A stretch of 64,000 nucleotides of DNA from Oscheius sp. JU75. Its lineage: Eukaryota; Nematoda; Chromadorea; Rhabditida; Rhabditidae. The stretch is taken from positions 7,006,001 through 7,070,000 of the forward strand of contig JASJZC010000007.1 in assembly GCA_037178855.1 (NCBI GenBank). Direction: 5' to 3'. Positions 37,077 to 50,876 of the stretch are shown here, one piece after another. The position numbers and the translations under genes were made by a program. Numbering within the stretch: the stretch's first letter is position 1; every line of letters starts with the position of its first letter. The notes beneath the pieces were generated by a model. It worked only from the letters and a program-made list of their open reading frames with translations, searched no databases and was not told the origin of the DNA.

Positions 37077-37752
37077 GATTAGCTGGCTTGTCTCTCGCGC
37101 GCACCCATTATATATGAGCGTCTTCAGAAAACAGGAATGAAGAGCGCCAGCAGAACACGTCACGACCTTTGATTTGGTATGTAATCTTTTCGTGCGACTG
37201 GCACCAGTTCGAAACGGGGATCATCCACCCTGTACTACACGGGTATGGATGATGAATTAGAGGTAGGGTAGTGCTTACAGATGTTTTCTACATAAAACTT
37301 TTGGCGCGAGCGGCCTGTTCAAAGACATAAACGGCAGTGCCGGTTCTCACTACCAAAACACATCTCATCTCATCGTCTTTAGAAGCAAGTAGAATCCGGA
37401 ACTCCTTGATTTTGTTTCAGTAATTGTTTAGTCTGAAGAAACTATGTTCTCGCGGCGGTGATGGATTGCAGTGAATCGGACACGCACACGACGGAAAAAT
37501 GGGTTCCCGATCTTTAAAAGTCAGCGTCGCGGTCAGTTGTCCGAATTCGTCGCCGGTTCCTTGTCCATCCAGACCAATTCTTTGAGGACATAATGTTTGC
37601 TTTTTTGAAACGGCGTCACTGTTCGTCTAGTCATTCTCAACAAAGAAATGAGTAAGGATCGGACACGAATGCAACCTTTCAAGAATAGAAGTTTATTTCC
37701 TCTTTGTACTGAAGTTAAAGCGTTAAGAAGCAATGTAATGACATGGTAAAAT
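37077..37752. other. Intergenic, no gene seen
   Basis: Upstream region of the small secreted-protein gene. A minus-strand frame (37533-37766) has no motif and overlaps the next gene; not called. Confidence 0.45.
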
Positions 37753-37989
37753 TTAGCCATCTTCAAAGCTGAGCCAGTCGCCTGCAGAGTCCATCAGGAG
37801 AACTGCTATAGATCGGAGCTTGTTCTCTTGTTCTGCTTCAGCTGAAACGACTATCTAAAAAGTATTGATAAGACAAGTACCTAAGAGTTGCTCTCGTAGC
37901 ACATCCTGTGCTTGTTTTCTCTTCTCCGCCGCAATTTCTGCAGCATGACGGGCCTCTTCGTCTTGAGCAACAGTACCGTCGTCACTCAT
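37753..37989 (-). CDS. Small acidic helical protein, unknown
   Basis: Two exons give about 65 residues: MSDDGTVAQDEEARHAAEI, AAEKRKQAQDVLREQLL, then AEAEQENKLRSIAVLLMDS, AGDWLSFEDG. The intron of about 45 nt ends in TCGTTTCAG and keeps frame. The start sits 15 nt after a CTGTTTCAG acceptor, consistent with trans-splicing, although an upstream exon is also possible because the frame stays open to the acceptor. It is mostly charged alpha-helix with a C-terminal acidic-aromatic motif. I do not recognise the family. Confidence 0.5.
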
Positions 37990-39442
37990 TCCGGCGTAGT
38001 CGGACTGAAACAGACTAATATAAAGATGTTCTTGTGCTGACAGTTTATTATTAATAGGTTGTAACTTGCTTTTAATTTATCTAATTTAGCATCCCTAAGT
38101 TTTGAAAAGTTATTGTCTCTAATATTGCCAGTGATCCTTAAATGTACATCATGTTTTCAACATTTCTTTTTGCATTGCAGAGAAATATTTTTGGATACGC
38201 GAACAGTGATGCCAGCTACTTACAAATAGATAAGGGCCAATTCTCAGCAATTCTATAAAGAAGACCCAAATCTGGATCTTGTGGACAACTGGATTAGCTA
38301 TTACACTGATCTATCTTGTGAAAGATGTTAAACGCGACCAAATAAGTTCAAGCGGCTAGCATCATACCGGTTTGTCCACATGGGTGTGATAGAAGTGATA
38401 CTTCAAACAACTATTGCAATACGATCAAAACAGAAAATGGTCTTGGGCTCATCAGTCGATATTTCAATTTAATCTCTAGCGACAAGGTTGTGTCAATTGT
38501 GATAGGCACACCTCAGAGACAGTCCAAATGTTTTGAAGTCTGTGTTGTTTCTGTGTTGGCAAACATTGAAGGAATACTCCGTGACGGCTCACACACTACA
38601 TATCCTGTTCAACTGTCATCCATGAACTCACCTTTTGCATTAAACCAGCTGATTCTGCAATTTCCTGCCTTAACAAATCTTTTAATGGAGTATTTGGGTC
38701 TATGAGGTTGAATATAGAGAAGAATTCCTCCCGCACACTCTCGGCCAATGTTTCCGAGATCATCAAAAGCTTCCGGCTAGAATCATCAAATGGTGACTAT
38801 CATCGACTGAATAGTAAGGAGGGAGCCGGCGGGTGGTGAATGTCCCGGTTGGTCGCGCGCCGCCGTGACTCAACAAGGTCAGGCAACAGCCAATTTCTTT
38901 GTATTCCGATCGGAATGTATTCCCACTCTCGATACTGCCTATATGGCGGTTTTAATCCTGTTTGTTGCTTTTTGAGTTTGTCGAATGACGTATATTTTCC
39001 GTATTTCCATTTCCCGTCGCTCATATTGCTCATAATGGGTATGTGCGCCCGGTTGACAATCGCCACATGATGCCTAACTAGTGGCTCTTTTTATTGTTTT
39101 CCAATGTTGTTTTACATCTTAATCTGTCCAACTTTCCAGTAAACACAGAAAGATGACCTTAGATATGGACAGGCTGTGTTTTTGACAAGGCAGGAGTAAA
39201 AAAGATCAGAAAAAGGAAGAAAATCATGAATTTCGCCTTTCTTGCTCTCTTACCATTTTATTTATATTTCAATCGTATTTATTTCTACTTTGGCAAATTG
39301 AAGAACAGAAAGGAATCGTAACATCTGTCAGAACGGCTTGTTGCCCAGAAACTGATGGATAACTGCATCCGATGAGTTTCCCACCGAACTTTCATAATGC
39401 TCTCGAGATTCCATTTAGCATCTAATATGACTTTCTCAGGGT
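37990..39442. other. Intergenic, no supported gene
   Basis: The minus-strand frame 38800-39066 (88 residues, rich in Lys, Arg and Tyr, MSNMSDGKWKYGKYTSFD) and the plus-strand frame 38490-38705 lack domains. The end of the stretch carries the sax-1 promoter and a CTTTCTCAG acceptor nine bases before the sax-1 ATG. Confidence 0.45.
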
Positions 39443-41232
<1,790 letters not shown>

Positions 41233-41832
41233 TATTGTATTCTTACATATTGGTATATAGAAAAGATACGGTTCAAATTTCTGTTTCACTTTATCCCCGG
41301 ACATGTCTCACCAACAGATGTTCAGTTGAATTTTAGTGTCTGGCCAACGCGTGCAGTAACAATTCACCTAAAAACCAATTGTTTGAAAGAACTTTGTGGA
41401 AATGTACCATATACAATAAATATATATAGCAAACTTCGAAAAGCACCAGAGAACAGAATATCTGCTTCTGCTGAAGATGCTGCTGCAGTACTAGGAGGTT
41501 GTTTAGCTGCGGCATTCAGTTGGTACCTGCAAGTCCTTCCTAGGATGATCTTTTCTGCTTGAAACTTGCTTGTGCACCTTTAAATGCAACAAACTTTATG
41601 ATTTTCATGAAGGTGAGACATCATTTCACATTTTTCACTTGTCGTACGTTACTACAGCCGATTACCTTGGAACAGTATTGCAAATGACAAATCTATAGGG
41701 TACCAGCAAGCAGAGCAAAATGGACTGAGAATGTGAATCATTAGATAAAACAATCCGTCATGCTCAAAATTATTCGAGATAGTATCCTGTGACCTGAAGT
41801 CGCGAGATCTTTTTTGGTGGCGGCGGCAGCTA
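41233..41832. other. Gap between convergent genes
   Basis: The stretch holds the 3' UTR of sax-1. The plus-strand 78-residue frame at 41326 lacks any motif. A pair of poly-Gln/Ala-like frames around 41460 is a GCT-rich shadow and is not called. Confidence 0.45.
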
Positions 41833-42398
41833 TCAGCCCAAACTTCCAGGGTTTTCGATAGACTTCAAGAAGGTCTCGGCAGCTTTGAAGTGTTCATAGT
41901 TTTCCACTCTTTTCTTGAAGGACTCAAGGAATCGAACGAATTTGGCGGTGAATCAGCAAATGTTTACTTACGTGGAGACACTGTAGGACCAGCTCTGGAT
42001 GTGGGGTGGGCGAGAGTTACTCTTCTTAAAGTCCTTCGCTAATCTCAGTGTGTAAAAGTCATAGTTATTAAATCCCAAAGTAATCTCGTTTGTTGACCCG
42101 GAAGCTGCAAAGGAGGGGTCGTCTCGAGGTGACAACGGTTTTTCACTTTTGCAAATCTGGACCATAAAGTAGAAATACCTAATGTCGTAATATTTGTTGT
42201 TACAAACATATAAACAGAAACTTACTTCATAGTAGTCCAAGGGCCAAGCACAAGAAAGATTTGAAGGTCAGAGTTAATGGAGGAGAAACTAGGACTACTA
42301 ATGTCGTGGATTTGCGATTTTAGCAGTGATTTGAGTGTGTTATTTGTTTTCCTGAAATCAAACCAAAATAAAGTAAGCTTGAAATCAAATCCTATCAT
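41833..42398 (-). CDS. Hypothetical protein, three exons
   Basis: Frames join as KTNNTLKSLLKSQIHDI, FLVLGPWTTMK, YFYFMVQICKSEKPLS, then NEITLGFNNYDFYTLRLAKD, IQSWSYSVSTVENYEHF and KAAETFLKSIENPGSLG, with introns at about 42179-42222 and 41911-41968. The frame is open upstream to a possible start at 42398, and a GATTTCAG acceptor at about 42361 offers another beginning, so the N-terminus is unsure. No domain is recognised. Consistent splicing is the only support. Confidence 0.4.
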
Positions 42399-43504
42399 GC
42401 TCAGCGCTTTGAGCGGACTAGATCCTCTTCTAACGGCGGAGAACTCCGTTTCCTTTGTTTTTCGCGCACTTCAGTGGAACTATGGACCTGAAAGTTGGTC
42501 AGAGAAGGAAAAACACGCCCTACTGACCGTGTAGTCAACAGAAGTGCAGAGTGTCCCTCTTTCGAGCCGATAGAAGTTCCTCCTACTTTTTACTTCTACT
42601 CCGAAACGAAAAACGCTGAAAAAGTGGTGGAGAAGAAATATGGGATTGGTCAACTAACCGCATGTTAACTAGGAGTCGACCATCCCGTTCTCCCAAGTTG
42701 ATGTGTCCAAGTTTCTAAAATATTTCATCTAAAAAGAAGATTGAACCTATTTATGAAACAAGAAAACCTACACCCTTCACTGTTTTGAACACATTTAGAA
42801 ACTCTCCAGTATCGAGCCCCATTCCACTTCGGATAGGAGAGCCAGAGAAAAATGCAATAGAATGATGTTTCATAATCAAAAAAGAAAGCTTCTAAACTTA
42901 AACTTTTTATTAGCTGCACATCTTGGTGTTTTCTCGTCTACATATTTGTAAGAGATTTTTGTATTATGAATGTTGGTCCAGAAAGGGATACAAAAATATT
43001 TTGGGTTGTCAACAAAAGGATTATATTTTTATTCCGGGACCAGCTGTTTCCGACGGCTCCGCCGTCATTCATTGTTTGCATAGGCGGCTGCGCGGCTCGT
43101 AGTAACAAAAGTACATTAGCAATGAAGAAGTTCTCTACAATACTCTCTCTAGTAGCAGACATTTTGTCTTCACGTGTTTGGGGATACAAGCGTATCCATT
43201 TGCTGTTGCCATAGGCCTGTCTGTTCTTGACATGTTTTTATCCACGTTTCAGACTGACAGAAGTCGATTTGCACAAGGAACTATATTGTCATTTTGGTGC
43301 TGTAATGCCATTCATCCTGAAACATCCTGAAAATATCGATATTGAAACGTTTAAGAATTCAAGCACTGTCTCGGAAACCAGGCTTAATTGTTATTAATTG
43401 TGTACTTGGGCCAATTCGATGTCGTACTTGAAGTAAAGAGTGTCGCAAATGTCTCATACTGTCCTTAAGATTTTGAAATCATTTTGAGTCTAAGTTCGAT
43501 CCAC
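42399..43504. other. Intergenic, no supported gene
   Basis: No open frame with a motif. Frames at 42938-43214 on both strands are shadows of each other without splice support. Confidence 0.45.
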
Positions 43505-43740
43505 GCCGCGGCCCAACCAAGGCTTCCATCCTCCCGAGGTCGGTAAATTAGTAGTAGCTTGTTACAAAGATGAAAGCGTTTCTAGAAAAGGTTGGACAGC
43601 TTTGGAACGTAATGCCCCGCGAGCTGGCCTCTCAGGAAGCCTCCGCAACGGTCAATGTCACAAGACCTCGCAAGGGCTTGACTCAGAGTTCTCCAAGGAT
43701 CTCTGTTGTTAATTCGGATAGAAACTTTACCATTAACTTT
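43505..43740 (+). repeat. Dispersed repeat, copy A
   Basis: About 235 bp, roughly 75-80% identical by eye to 51714-51955. Shared blocks include CGCGGCCCAACCAAGGC, GAGGTCGGTAAATT, GTAGTAGCTTG and CAGCTTTGGAACGTAATGCC. Both copies lie on the plus strand. Just before copy A is GTTCGATCC, which matches a tRNA B-box, but no A-box was seen. The copies may derive from a SINE or from a decayed coding element, since an open frame beginning MKAFLEK is kept in both. Confidence 0.65.
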
Positions 43741-44451
43741 AGTAATTCATAGTCTGTTCTGATAATAATGCTCCTGCTAGCCGAGGAGCAGAGCCGGGTT
43801 TGAAAATGCTCATGATGAATTCCTCAAGAGCGGAAGCATTGAAGGACGCCATCAGACTTTTCCGTCGATGATCTTCTTTACCCAATCCGAGAACTTCAGT
43901 GAAGATTTCTTCCGTTTTAGCTACATTGTGAAAATGCTAGAGAAGTTCATTCAACTGAACATTCAAGACGCTAAGACACGCAGGAAAATGACAAAACGGA
44001 TACCAATCGATTCATACAGGAGAGAACTTGAAATTGTGCAAAACACAATAAATAAGAATAGAATCTGATAAAATATCTGTCACTTTCGGGTTTTAAGTTT
44101 GGCAAGCAGGAAGAAGGAAGGGAGAGATCGTAGTTTTTCGTAAACGAAGCTCATAGGATTAATGGACTGGTAGTCTCGGGAAAGAAAGTCTCGGAGGATA
44201 GGAAAATACTTTTTGTTAATGAAAACACCATAGAACATAGTATATGCTCTAAGAGGAGGAAAGGTGAACGGGTATAAGTGAAGAGTGCAAATAGGCGCGA
44301 ATTGAGTGTGCCATATGTAGTGGGAAAATCTTGAGAGGAAAAAAGATTGAGTGAATGTAAACTTAGAAAGACACAATGAATAAATGTCTAGTAGGTATGA
44401 CACGTAATATTGGGTCTTATTGCCATTTTTGGTCAGTATCAAGAGTCGAGA
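43741..44451. other. Intergenic, no supported gene
   Basis: A plus-strand frame at 43868-44068 (66 residues, helical and charged) directly follows repeat copy A and could belong to a longer decayed element. Frames nearer 44451 on the minus strand are without motif. Confidence 0.4.
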
Positions 44452-47400
44452 CTACACGTCATGTATTTTTCCTTCCTTATTGTCACAGTAATTGTTCCAG
44501 AGCGTTTTGGCCAGCTCATAGCACGGCAATTCTCCAGCATGAGTAGCCACCATTCGTAATAAGAAAACTCCGTCCTGAAAATAAAAATTTTCATGCGGGA
44601 TTGCAACTACTTTTGTCTGTTCATCAAAGTCTATCAATAAAGCAAAAAATGGTTGAAAATTAAGACGTACCTGTCGGAGGAAGTGGAAGACAAAGCGTCG
44701 CAATGATTGTGAGTCTACCATTTTGTACCCTTCAATCCCAGTCAGATATTTTCCAACAAAGTTGAGTTGCCTGAAAGTTAAAGTTTTTGTCGACCCGTTT
44801 AGAGTAGCAACTTAATTTCGCTAAGCTAAACAGGTTTGTTATTGCGCATAGTCGTGACAGCTTCAACTGTTTAACAATACCCTTATTCTACATCATAAAG
44901 CAGAAATTGTCACGCCCAGCCAGTATTGTTCAAAATGAGTAAGGTAATCTCAGATACATAGTTAGGTAGATTACATATTTTGTTACATGATCCATCAAGC
45001 AATGCAACTGACCTGCTTGGAACAACAGAAATGTAAATCCAGTAGAAGAGTGAGCAAACGGTGGCTCCGGCTAGCAAGAAGTACCAGAACCAGAGGAACA
45101 AGAAAATTTTCTCGTTGAACATGTTGATCATCAGAACACACTGTACTGTATGCCTGTGGACATTTCCAAGAACCTAGACCATTAAATTTTGCCACGTTTC
45201 AATCAAAAACAGTTACTTTGACTTCAAAGTCACACAACGTCACCCTTGGAAAGTGGCCTGATTCTTCCCATTCACGTCCGTTCATTAGATCGTTTAGCAC
45301 CTGAGAAATGTGTATTTTGTGATAAATGTGTGCATAATTACCTGAAGACCGTACCACTTGCTTCGATTTCCGAGGAACGTATTGAGCAGAAAAATTTGAC
45401 CGACAATGTTTACAGTGTAGAGTATTTTAACGGAAATGTACAAGAAAGTGACGGCGGCACCTGATGATCTTGTGCAGATGATGAGGTTGAGGAGTTTCAA
45501 GCGATTCCCGCTCATCTGAAAGCACCTTTTTGTGCTCATTTCCCAGGCTATTTCAAGACAATTGTCGACCAGAAGCATCTGCTTCCTGGCCCCGTCTCAC
45601 AGCTGGTTGATAGACTAAACCGACCAGGATCCCTCAATTCCACGTTAAACTAAAACAATCGCGAACACAAACACTGGCCACATGTTTCGCTGTGGCCGGC
45701 AGCTGGCATACAATTGGTTTTGACAGGTCTTTTTCTTCAAATGATGATGATGACTTGCAAGACGACGTACCACTTGGTGTTTGACATGTAGTGCTTCTTC
45801 GACGTTGGTCGCGATCGTCTGCAATGCTCGGTTGCGTGATTCGAGGTCCAGAAGCCGTGAGTCGCACGCCATCTGCACTAACGACTGAACGTGAATACCT
45901 GAAAAGATCTGGCTTCATTTCTAAACTGGCTGAGATTTGTGGGAATGTCCCAGATGAGACTATTGTTCTCGAGAAAGCTCTTGACTAAATGCACAACGGC
46001 ATCCTCTCCTGCCCACAATCTGACACTCGAGAGGACCCTCGGGTATCGCTTTTGCCGCAAGCAATAAATTAGGCTTATGAATGCGCACTAACTGAATCAA
46101 CTCAAGTTGAACATCCTACTGGTACGACTCTCACCTGATTGCCAGCTGAGCAGTCTCCAAACTATTGTCGGCACATAAAATAAGAGAGCTTCCAAAGCTA
46201 ACACAAATGGAACCCATTGATAATACCTAAAATTCAAATCAGTACCCTTCAGAATCACATTTCATACCCGATTTGTCTATTTTCTCTTTCCGCGTAGTTG
46301 TGAGGGATGTAGTCATGTAGCGGCAAAAAGTAGGTGTTCTGTACCCAACAGTAGTTCTCTGTGTACTGTTCCATGGGCTCCGTAAAGGTTGCCGGCACCC
46401 AACATTGTATGGGAAAGCCTGAAATTTAAGAATAGAAATAATGAATGTGGAAGTTACTCACCGACATATTGCTTCGCTGAGACTAGGATGGCGAACACTG
46501 AAAAACAATACTCATTAGTGTTATCTATGGTTCCCCAGTGAAGTGGTCCCGTGTTCGCCCGTTCGCTCTCGTTTCTCTCTCTCTCTGAGATATCAACATC
46601 TAGGCATACATAATTGTCTCAAATTTTCCTCTACTTGTCTACTATTACGAGAGAGAGACTCGTTGGTTTGCACGAGCTAGATCTACTTATCTCTCTCCTT
46701 GCCCGGATGCGCGAGTGCCGGAAGTGGTGGTAAAGAAAAAGCCGGGTGAATTGACAAAGCTTTCCCCCGAAGACATTGGGGCGACAATTCACACTTTCAC
46801 AATGGCAATTATAGTGAGGGCAGAGTCGTTTGTCTTTCTCGGTTTCAGAAAAAAAGATGCAAGCCTGGACATCACACACCCGCCAGCCTTCAAAAACCGT
46901 CTCGCCTCATTTTGTCAAAGTTATGGGCCAAGTACAGTATAGTTTTTCTCCTACTCTACTCGACGACATGCTTGGAGCATCTGTGCTCCCTGATGCGTAG
47001 AGCAATTTTGTTTTGGCGAGAGTCCCTTCTCTCAAGTGGTTCGGGAGAGCCCGACGAATGTTACGCCGGCAGTCGAAAAGACGTCAAATTCCTTGCGAAA
47101 GCGTGGTTCGATAAAGCAAGGTGCCTGGGAACAGAAGATACATGGACACATCACTTATTCCCACTTTTTTGGATGGAATTTCTACCACAGAGCACGTGCA
47201 TTCCGGCTGTTGAGACTTTGATTGGCAGACACGACACCGAGTAAATTGGCCGAATCCCTGACAGTTAGTAATTGGAGGCTTACTTCTCGCTAGGATATTC
47301 ATGGAGGAATCGAGTTAAACCACATTAAATGTGTTTTGTGGCTATCCCGTTGTTCATTGAGACATATTCGAAGGAATTTTTTCTTTCCATTGCACCTTGT

Positions 47401-48153
47401 TAAAGATATGCGCCGAGAACTAACAAGCGTATTACATTTAACGCATTGCAATTTAGGCAAGGCGGTTGGAGGTCTCGAACAAGCAATAGAGCTCATTACT
47501 AGGGGGCACGCTTCAATTAACAAGCTGTCCTCATGCCTTTTATTGCTAGCCTGTGTCGTAAGTGGCAACCATCATTAACAAGGAAACTAAATTTTTAATC
47601 CCTTCGCTGACGATGAGCTATTCCTAGAGACTATGTGCAGCTCATTGTGAGCCCTGATACATCTCAACGGCGGTCATTAATATGTTCTCTAGGCCGTAAT
47701 TCTCACTGACGGGGCCAGGCTTATATATCTCGGTCCGTGTTTCTTCGAGAGATATCAGTTGCCGGATAATGGCAGGAGGCCCTGCACCAAGGATTGTATT
47801 ACCCACAGCTCTCTAAGCTGGCGAACAACTGAGACCGAACGACGCGGCATTGTGACCAACCAAGAGTTGAAAGATTCAGCTGGGGTAAAACTGGGGGTTC
47901 GGACATTCTTTTTGAAACGACCAAGAAAGGGTCTGTGTGACTTGAACGCAACTTAAGGTCAAACCTTGGGAATTGTATAATACTGTTGGCAACTTTCGGG
48001 TAATTTTTGAATGTAAACAAGTAAAAAAAAAAACTCACCAGTGATAATCGCAGTAGTATAGTAATAGTTGAGTTTATCGATAATGTCATCGTCAACGTGG
48101 AACTGTATAGACTTTACCGCGCTAGCGAAGTAATACAGGAGCATGCTATTCAC
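44452..48153 (-). CDS. Innexin (gap-junction channel subunit)
   Basis: Innexins form hemichannels and gap junctions between cells. Exon 1 (48153 to about 48039) encodes [20 protein letters not shown] and [11 protein letters not shown], the conserved cytoplasmic N-terminus and start of TM1. After a 1.5 kb intron come [13 protein letters not shown] and [20 protein letters not shown] with [11 protein letters not shown] (extracellular loop 1 cysteines), then the family signature YYQWVPF with TM2 ([19 protein letters not shown]). Later exons give the cytoplasmic loop ([20 protein letters not shown]), TM3 ([19 protein letters not shown]), loop 2 ([27 protein letters not shown]) and TM4 ([20 protein letters not shown]). 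The tail ends EGKIHDV. About 390 residues, normal for the family. The paralogue is not assigned. Confidence 0.93.
46500..48038 (-). other. 1.5 kb first intron of the innexin
   Basis: Splits TM1 coding sequence between ...TTAIIT and VFAILVSAK. It is about 35 times the typical intron here and contains a CT/GA-rich patch (46560-46700) and no recognised exon. It may carry enhancers or a small non-coding gene. Confidence 0.55.
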
Positions 48154-50876
48154 GGCTCACACCATTCCAGCCCACCGAGTGGAGCTGACTGCTGCAAAAC
48201 AAGCAAGGTTACTGATCAAAATATGACGGAGAAAGAAGAGAAGAGAAATCACACGCAAGGGACGTGAATTAGGAAGGAGGGTGAATGCACTGGTGAGCAA
48301 GTACAGAAAGGCTGACTCCGCCCTCGCTCCTGGAGATGTTTTCGCATTCTGACCAGAACAAAGAGTTTCAACAAGCCAGGATGCAAGTTGGGACCACCCC
48401 CTTCGAACAGTCATCAGGGAACTCATTTGCCAGGGCTGGGCAAAACTCGAAAAAAGAGGGTAGCTTGCCCGCATCATTAGAGTGAAAGAGGGACACAAAC
48501 AATAGAGCAGACTTCAAGATTATTCGATTCTCTCTAAACATAAAAGCTACGTAAAATGTCGCAAGAATCAGCTGATTGCTTTCAACCCCGAGCCTCCCAA
48601 GTGTCTCTTGGAGAAAATCGAGTAGATGTCAGATATATCTTGGCAGGGTGAAAGGAAGCAAAAAAGCACATCAGTTTGTACAATAAGGGAAATTAGACTG
48701 TTAGCTGACTATATAATAAAGTCAAAGCAACAATCATCCATGGAATTGGACTTTGTTGTGAAAAACCTTTCTCGTTTGTTGAAGATGGTAAAAGAGGAAA
48801 AACATGAAAATAGGGTCCATGGTTCATGGACTCAGAACATAATTAGCTAGCTAAGAGACAGGAATTGCTGCCGGTTGAGTGGAAGGCATTAATCAGACTC
48901 TAGGGCGCGCTATTTCTACTACGTCGTTGCTGCGGAAACAAAGCAGCTGCAGATTAAAAGATTTCGTTTAAACGAAAATGTGATAACTGATAATAGTAAA
49001 AATTTTGAAACGATGATAGATGAGGGAGCCAGACTTCCTTTGACGGCCCAATTCAGGTCGCCTCGCAGAGGGCGGCGCTATCGATCTGCCGTTGACTATG
49101 CACGTGCAGAAGCCTTGCCCGAGGGACCACTTGGGCCCAGAAACAAGCACTTACCGTTGACGAAGCTGCAACACCTATAGTGTCGATGCGCAAGGCGGTG
49201 CCGTCTCGACAGCGTCTTCGAGGAACGCCAGCAACAGGCGCCACGCCTATTTGCAGACGCGTCGTCAAGATGGATTAAACACAATAAACTTCCACTTGCT
49301 AGCATCAATTAAAAAGGCAACGGCGTTATTTAGCGTTCCTTTGTTCCTGACGTCACAGTTAATCTAAGTTTTTCAAGATGAGAGTCCCTCGTGGGTACAG
49401 TAACAACATTCGTACCAGCTCAAGCGGTAGATGAAGGCAGGAGAGACAATGGAGAAGTAGGCTGACAGGGCAGTAAGCAGTGCTTTCCAAGCTACCTGCT
49501 CTCGTCGAAATGGATCCAAGTCGCCGGAGTGTAATGTCGTGCTGTCGCTGAACAAAATCTTCGTGAAATCTGCACTCTGTTTTTCCTCCAAAATTTACAG
49601 CCCTTTTTGTAATAGAGGAAAACAAGGATGCGTTTAGGTGGTGTTGGAAGTTAAGAAATTTATTGGATTTGAGGGCCAAAACAAGCTGCGCCGCCCGGAG
49701 AGAGACAACAACACAAACTGCGAGACTAATAGAATCGCTCTTAAGGAGGGATAAAAAGTGACGAGAGCCATGAATAAACTTTTTGGCAGGCTCCTAAACT
49801 ACCGTAATTTTTCGCAAATACGAATGAAACGGATAATCGTCAGTTAAAAACAGCTTCCCAAGCCATCATTTCTGTGCGGCGAGAAGCTATGGGTCTGAAA
49901 CCTAGTGATGAGCCCGTCAGGTGCCACATAAAAGGTACCACGATATTACGAAAAGCGAACGCCGGCTCCAGAAAATGGATGTTCTCATCATGTCAAATGA
50001 CTTATGAAAAGGCAGCCGTCAGCTTTTTAACCCTCTTCACTCAAATATAATTAGTTGTTTCCGGGAAAATAATTTAAATAAAGAATAGGCGACTCTTCCC
50101 CCTCCCATGAGTGTATAGATGGAAGAAAATAATGGATATGCTATAGCTTCTTGCAATGAGAGGGGGACAAAGAGAGATAATATATGGGAGACCTTGGCTC
50201 CAGTTTATGACGAGGATGTCCCTGTGGGAGAGAGCCAGTTGAAAACGAGAAAGATCCCCACAATCTTGGCTTCTAGCAACAACGGCCGGTCAACGATCGG
50301 GTGTCAATTCAACTATCCCTTAAGGGACCGATTGCGAACACTGCGTAAGTGAAGAGTTGTCAGAATACTGCTGGCAAGTGTTCTCAAAAGTGAATCTGAA
50401 GAGACTCTATGCTTTTATTGGGACAAGGGGAGAAGACGCGTAAAACGCTCGTGTCAGTGGGTTATCCAACAGGGAACGTAAATGCACAACGTATATCGTA
50501 TGCATGAGAAGAGGACGAACCACACGAACTTGTCCTTTTTCGAAAGAGGGGCAGAGAGAAAGACCGCTCCCGTACTCTACTCTCTGACATCAATTTTGGG
50601 GGCCAAGTCTCAAAAGACACACTCCGTTTTCATTCTTGAGCTGCCGACGGAATTAAATTCGGACGGGTTTGTTCAGAACGACGTTTCAAGCATTGTCCAA
50701 AGACGATCGATGTGCGGAAATTCCATCAATTTGCATGGTGCCTTTCGTGGCGTCGAGATTGGCAGCCGTGTCCGGTTAAGTATTCATGGCTATGGCAAAA
50801 ACTGACAACGTGTTGCAAACAACTCGTCTGATCATTGTAAGAGAGAAGTTGAGTACTTTTCGAGAGGTAATGTGGT
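48154..50876. other. Intergenic, no supported gene
   Basis: Frames at 48157-48498 (-), 50119-50352 (+) and 50482-50805 (+, 107 residues, MHNVYRMHEKRTNHTN...) have no motif, signal peptide or splice partners. The part next to 48154 should hold the innexin promoter. Confidence 0.45.

Noticed and set aside
43488..43503. GTTCGATCC resembling a tRNA B-box just before repeat copy A
   Set aside because: No A-box or cloverleaf can be built from the upstream 70 bases, and copy B lacks the motif.
48157..48498. 113-residue minus-strand frame directly upstream of the innexin
   Set aside because: It does not join the innexin and shows no family; the innexin N-terminus is complete at 48153.
50482..50805. 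107-residue plus-strand frame downstream of G alpha
   Set aside because: No motif, introns or homologue recognised; a chance frame of this size is not unusual.
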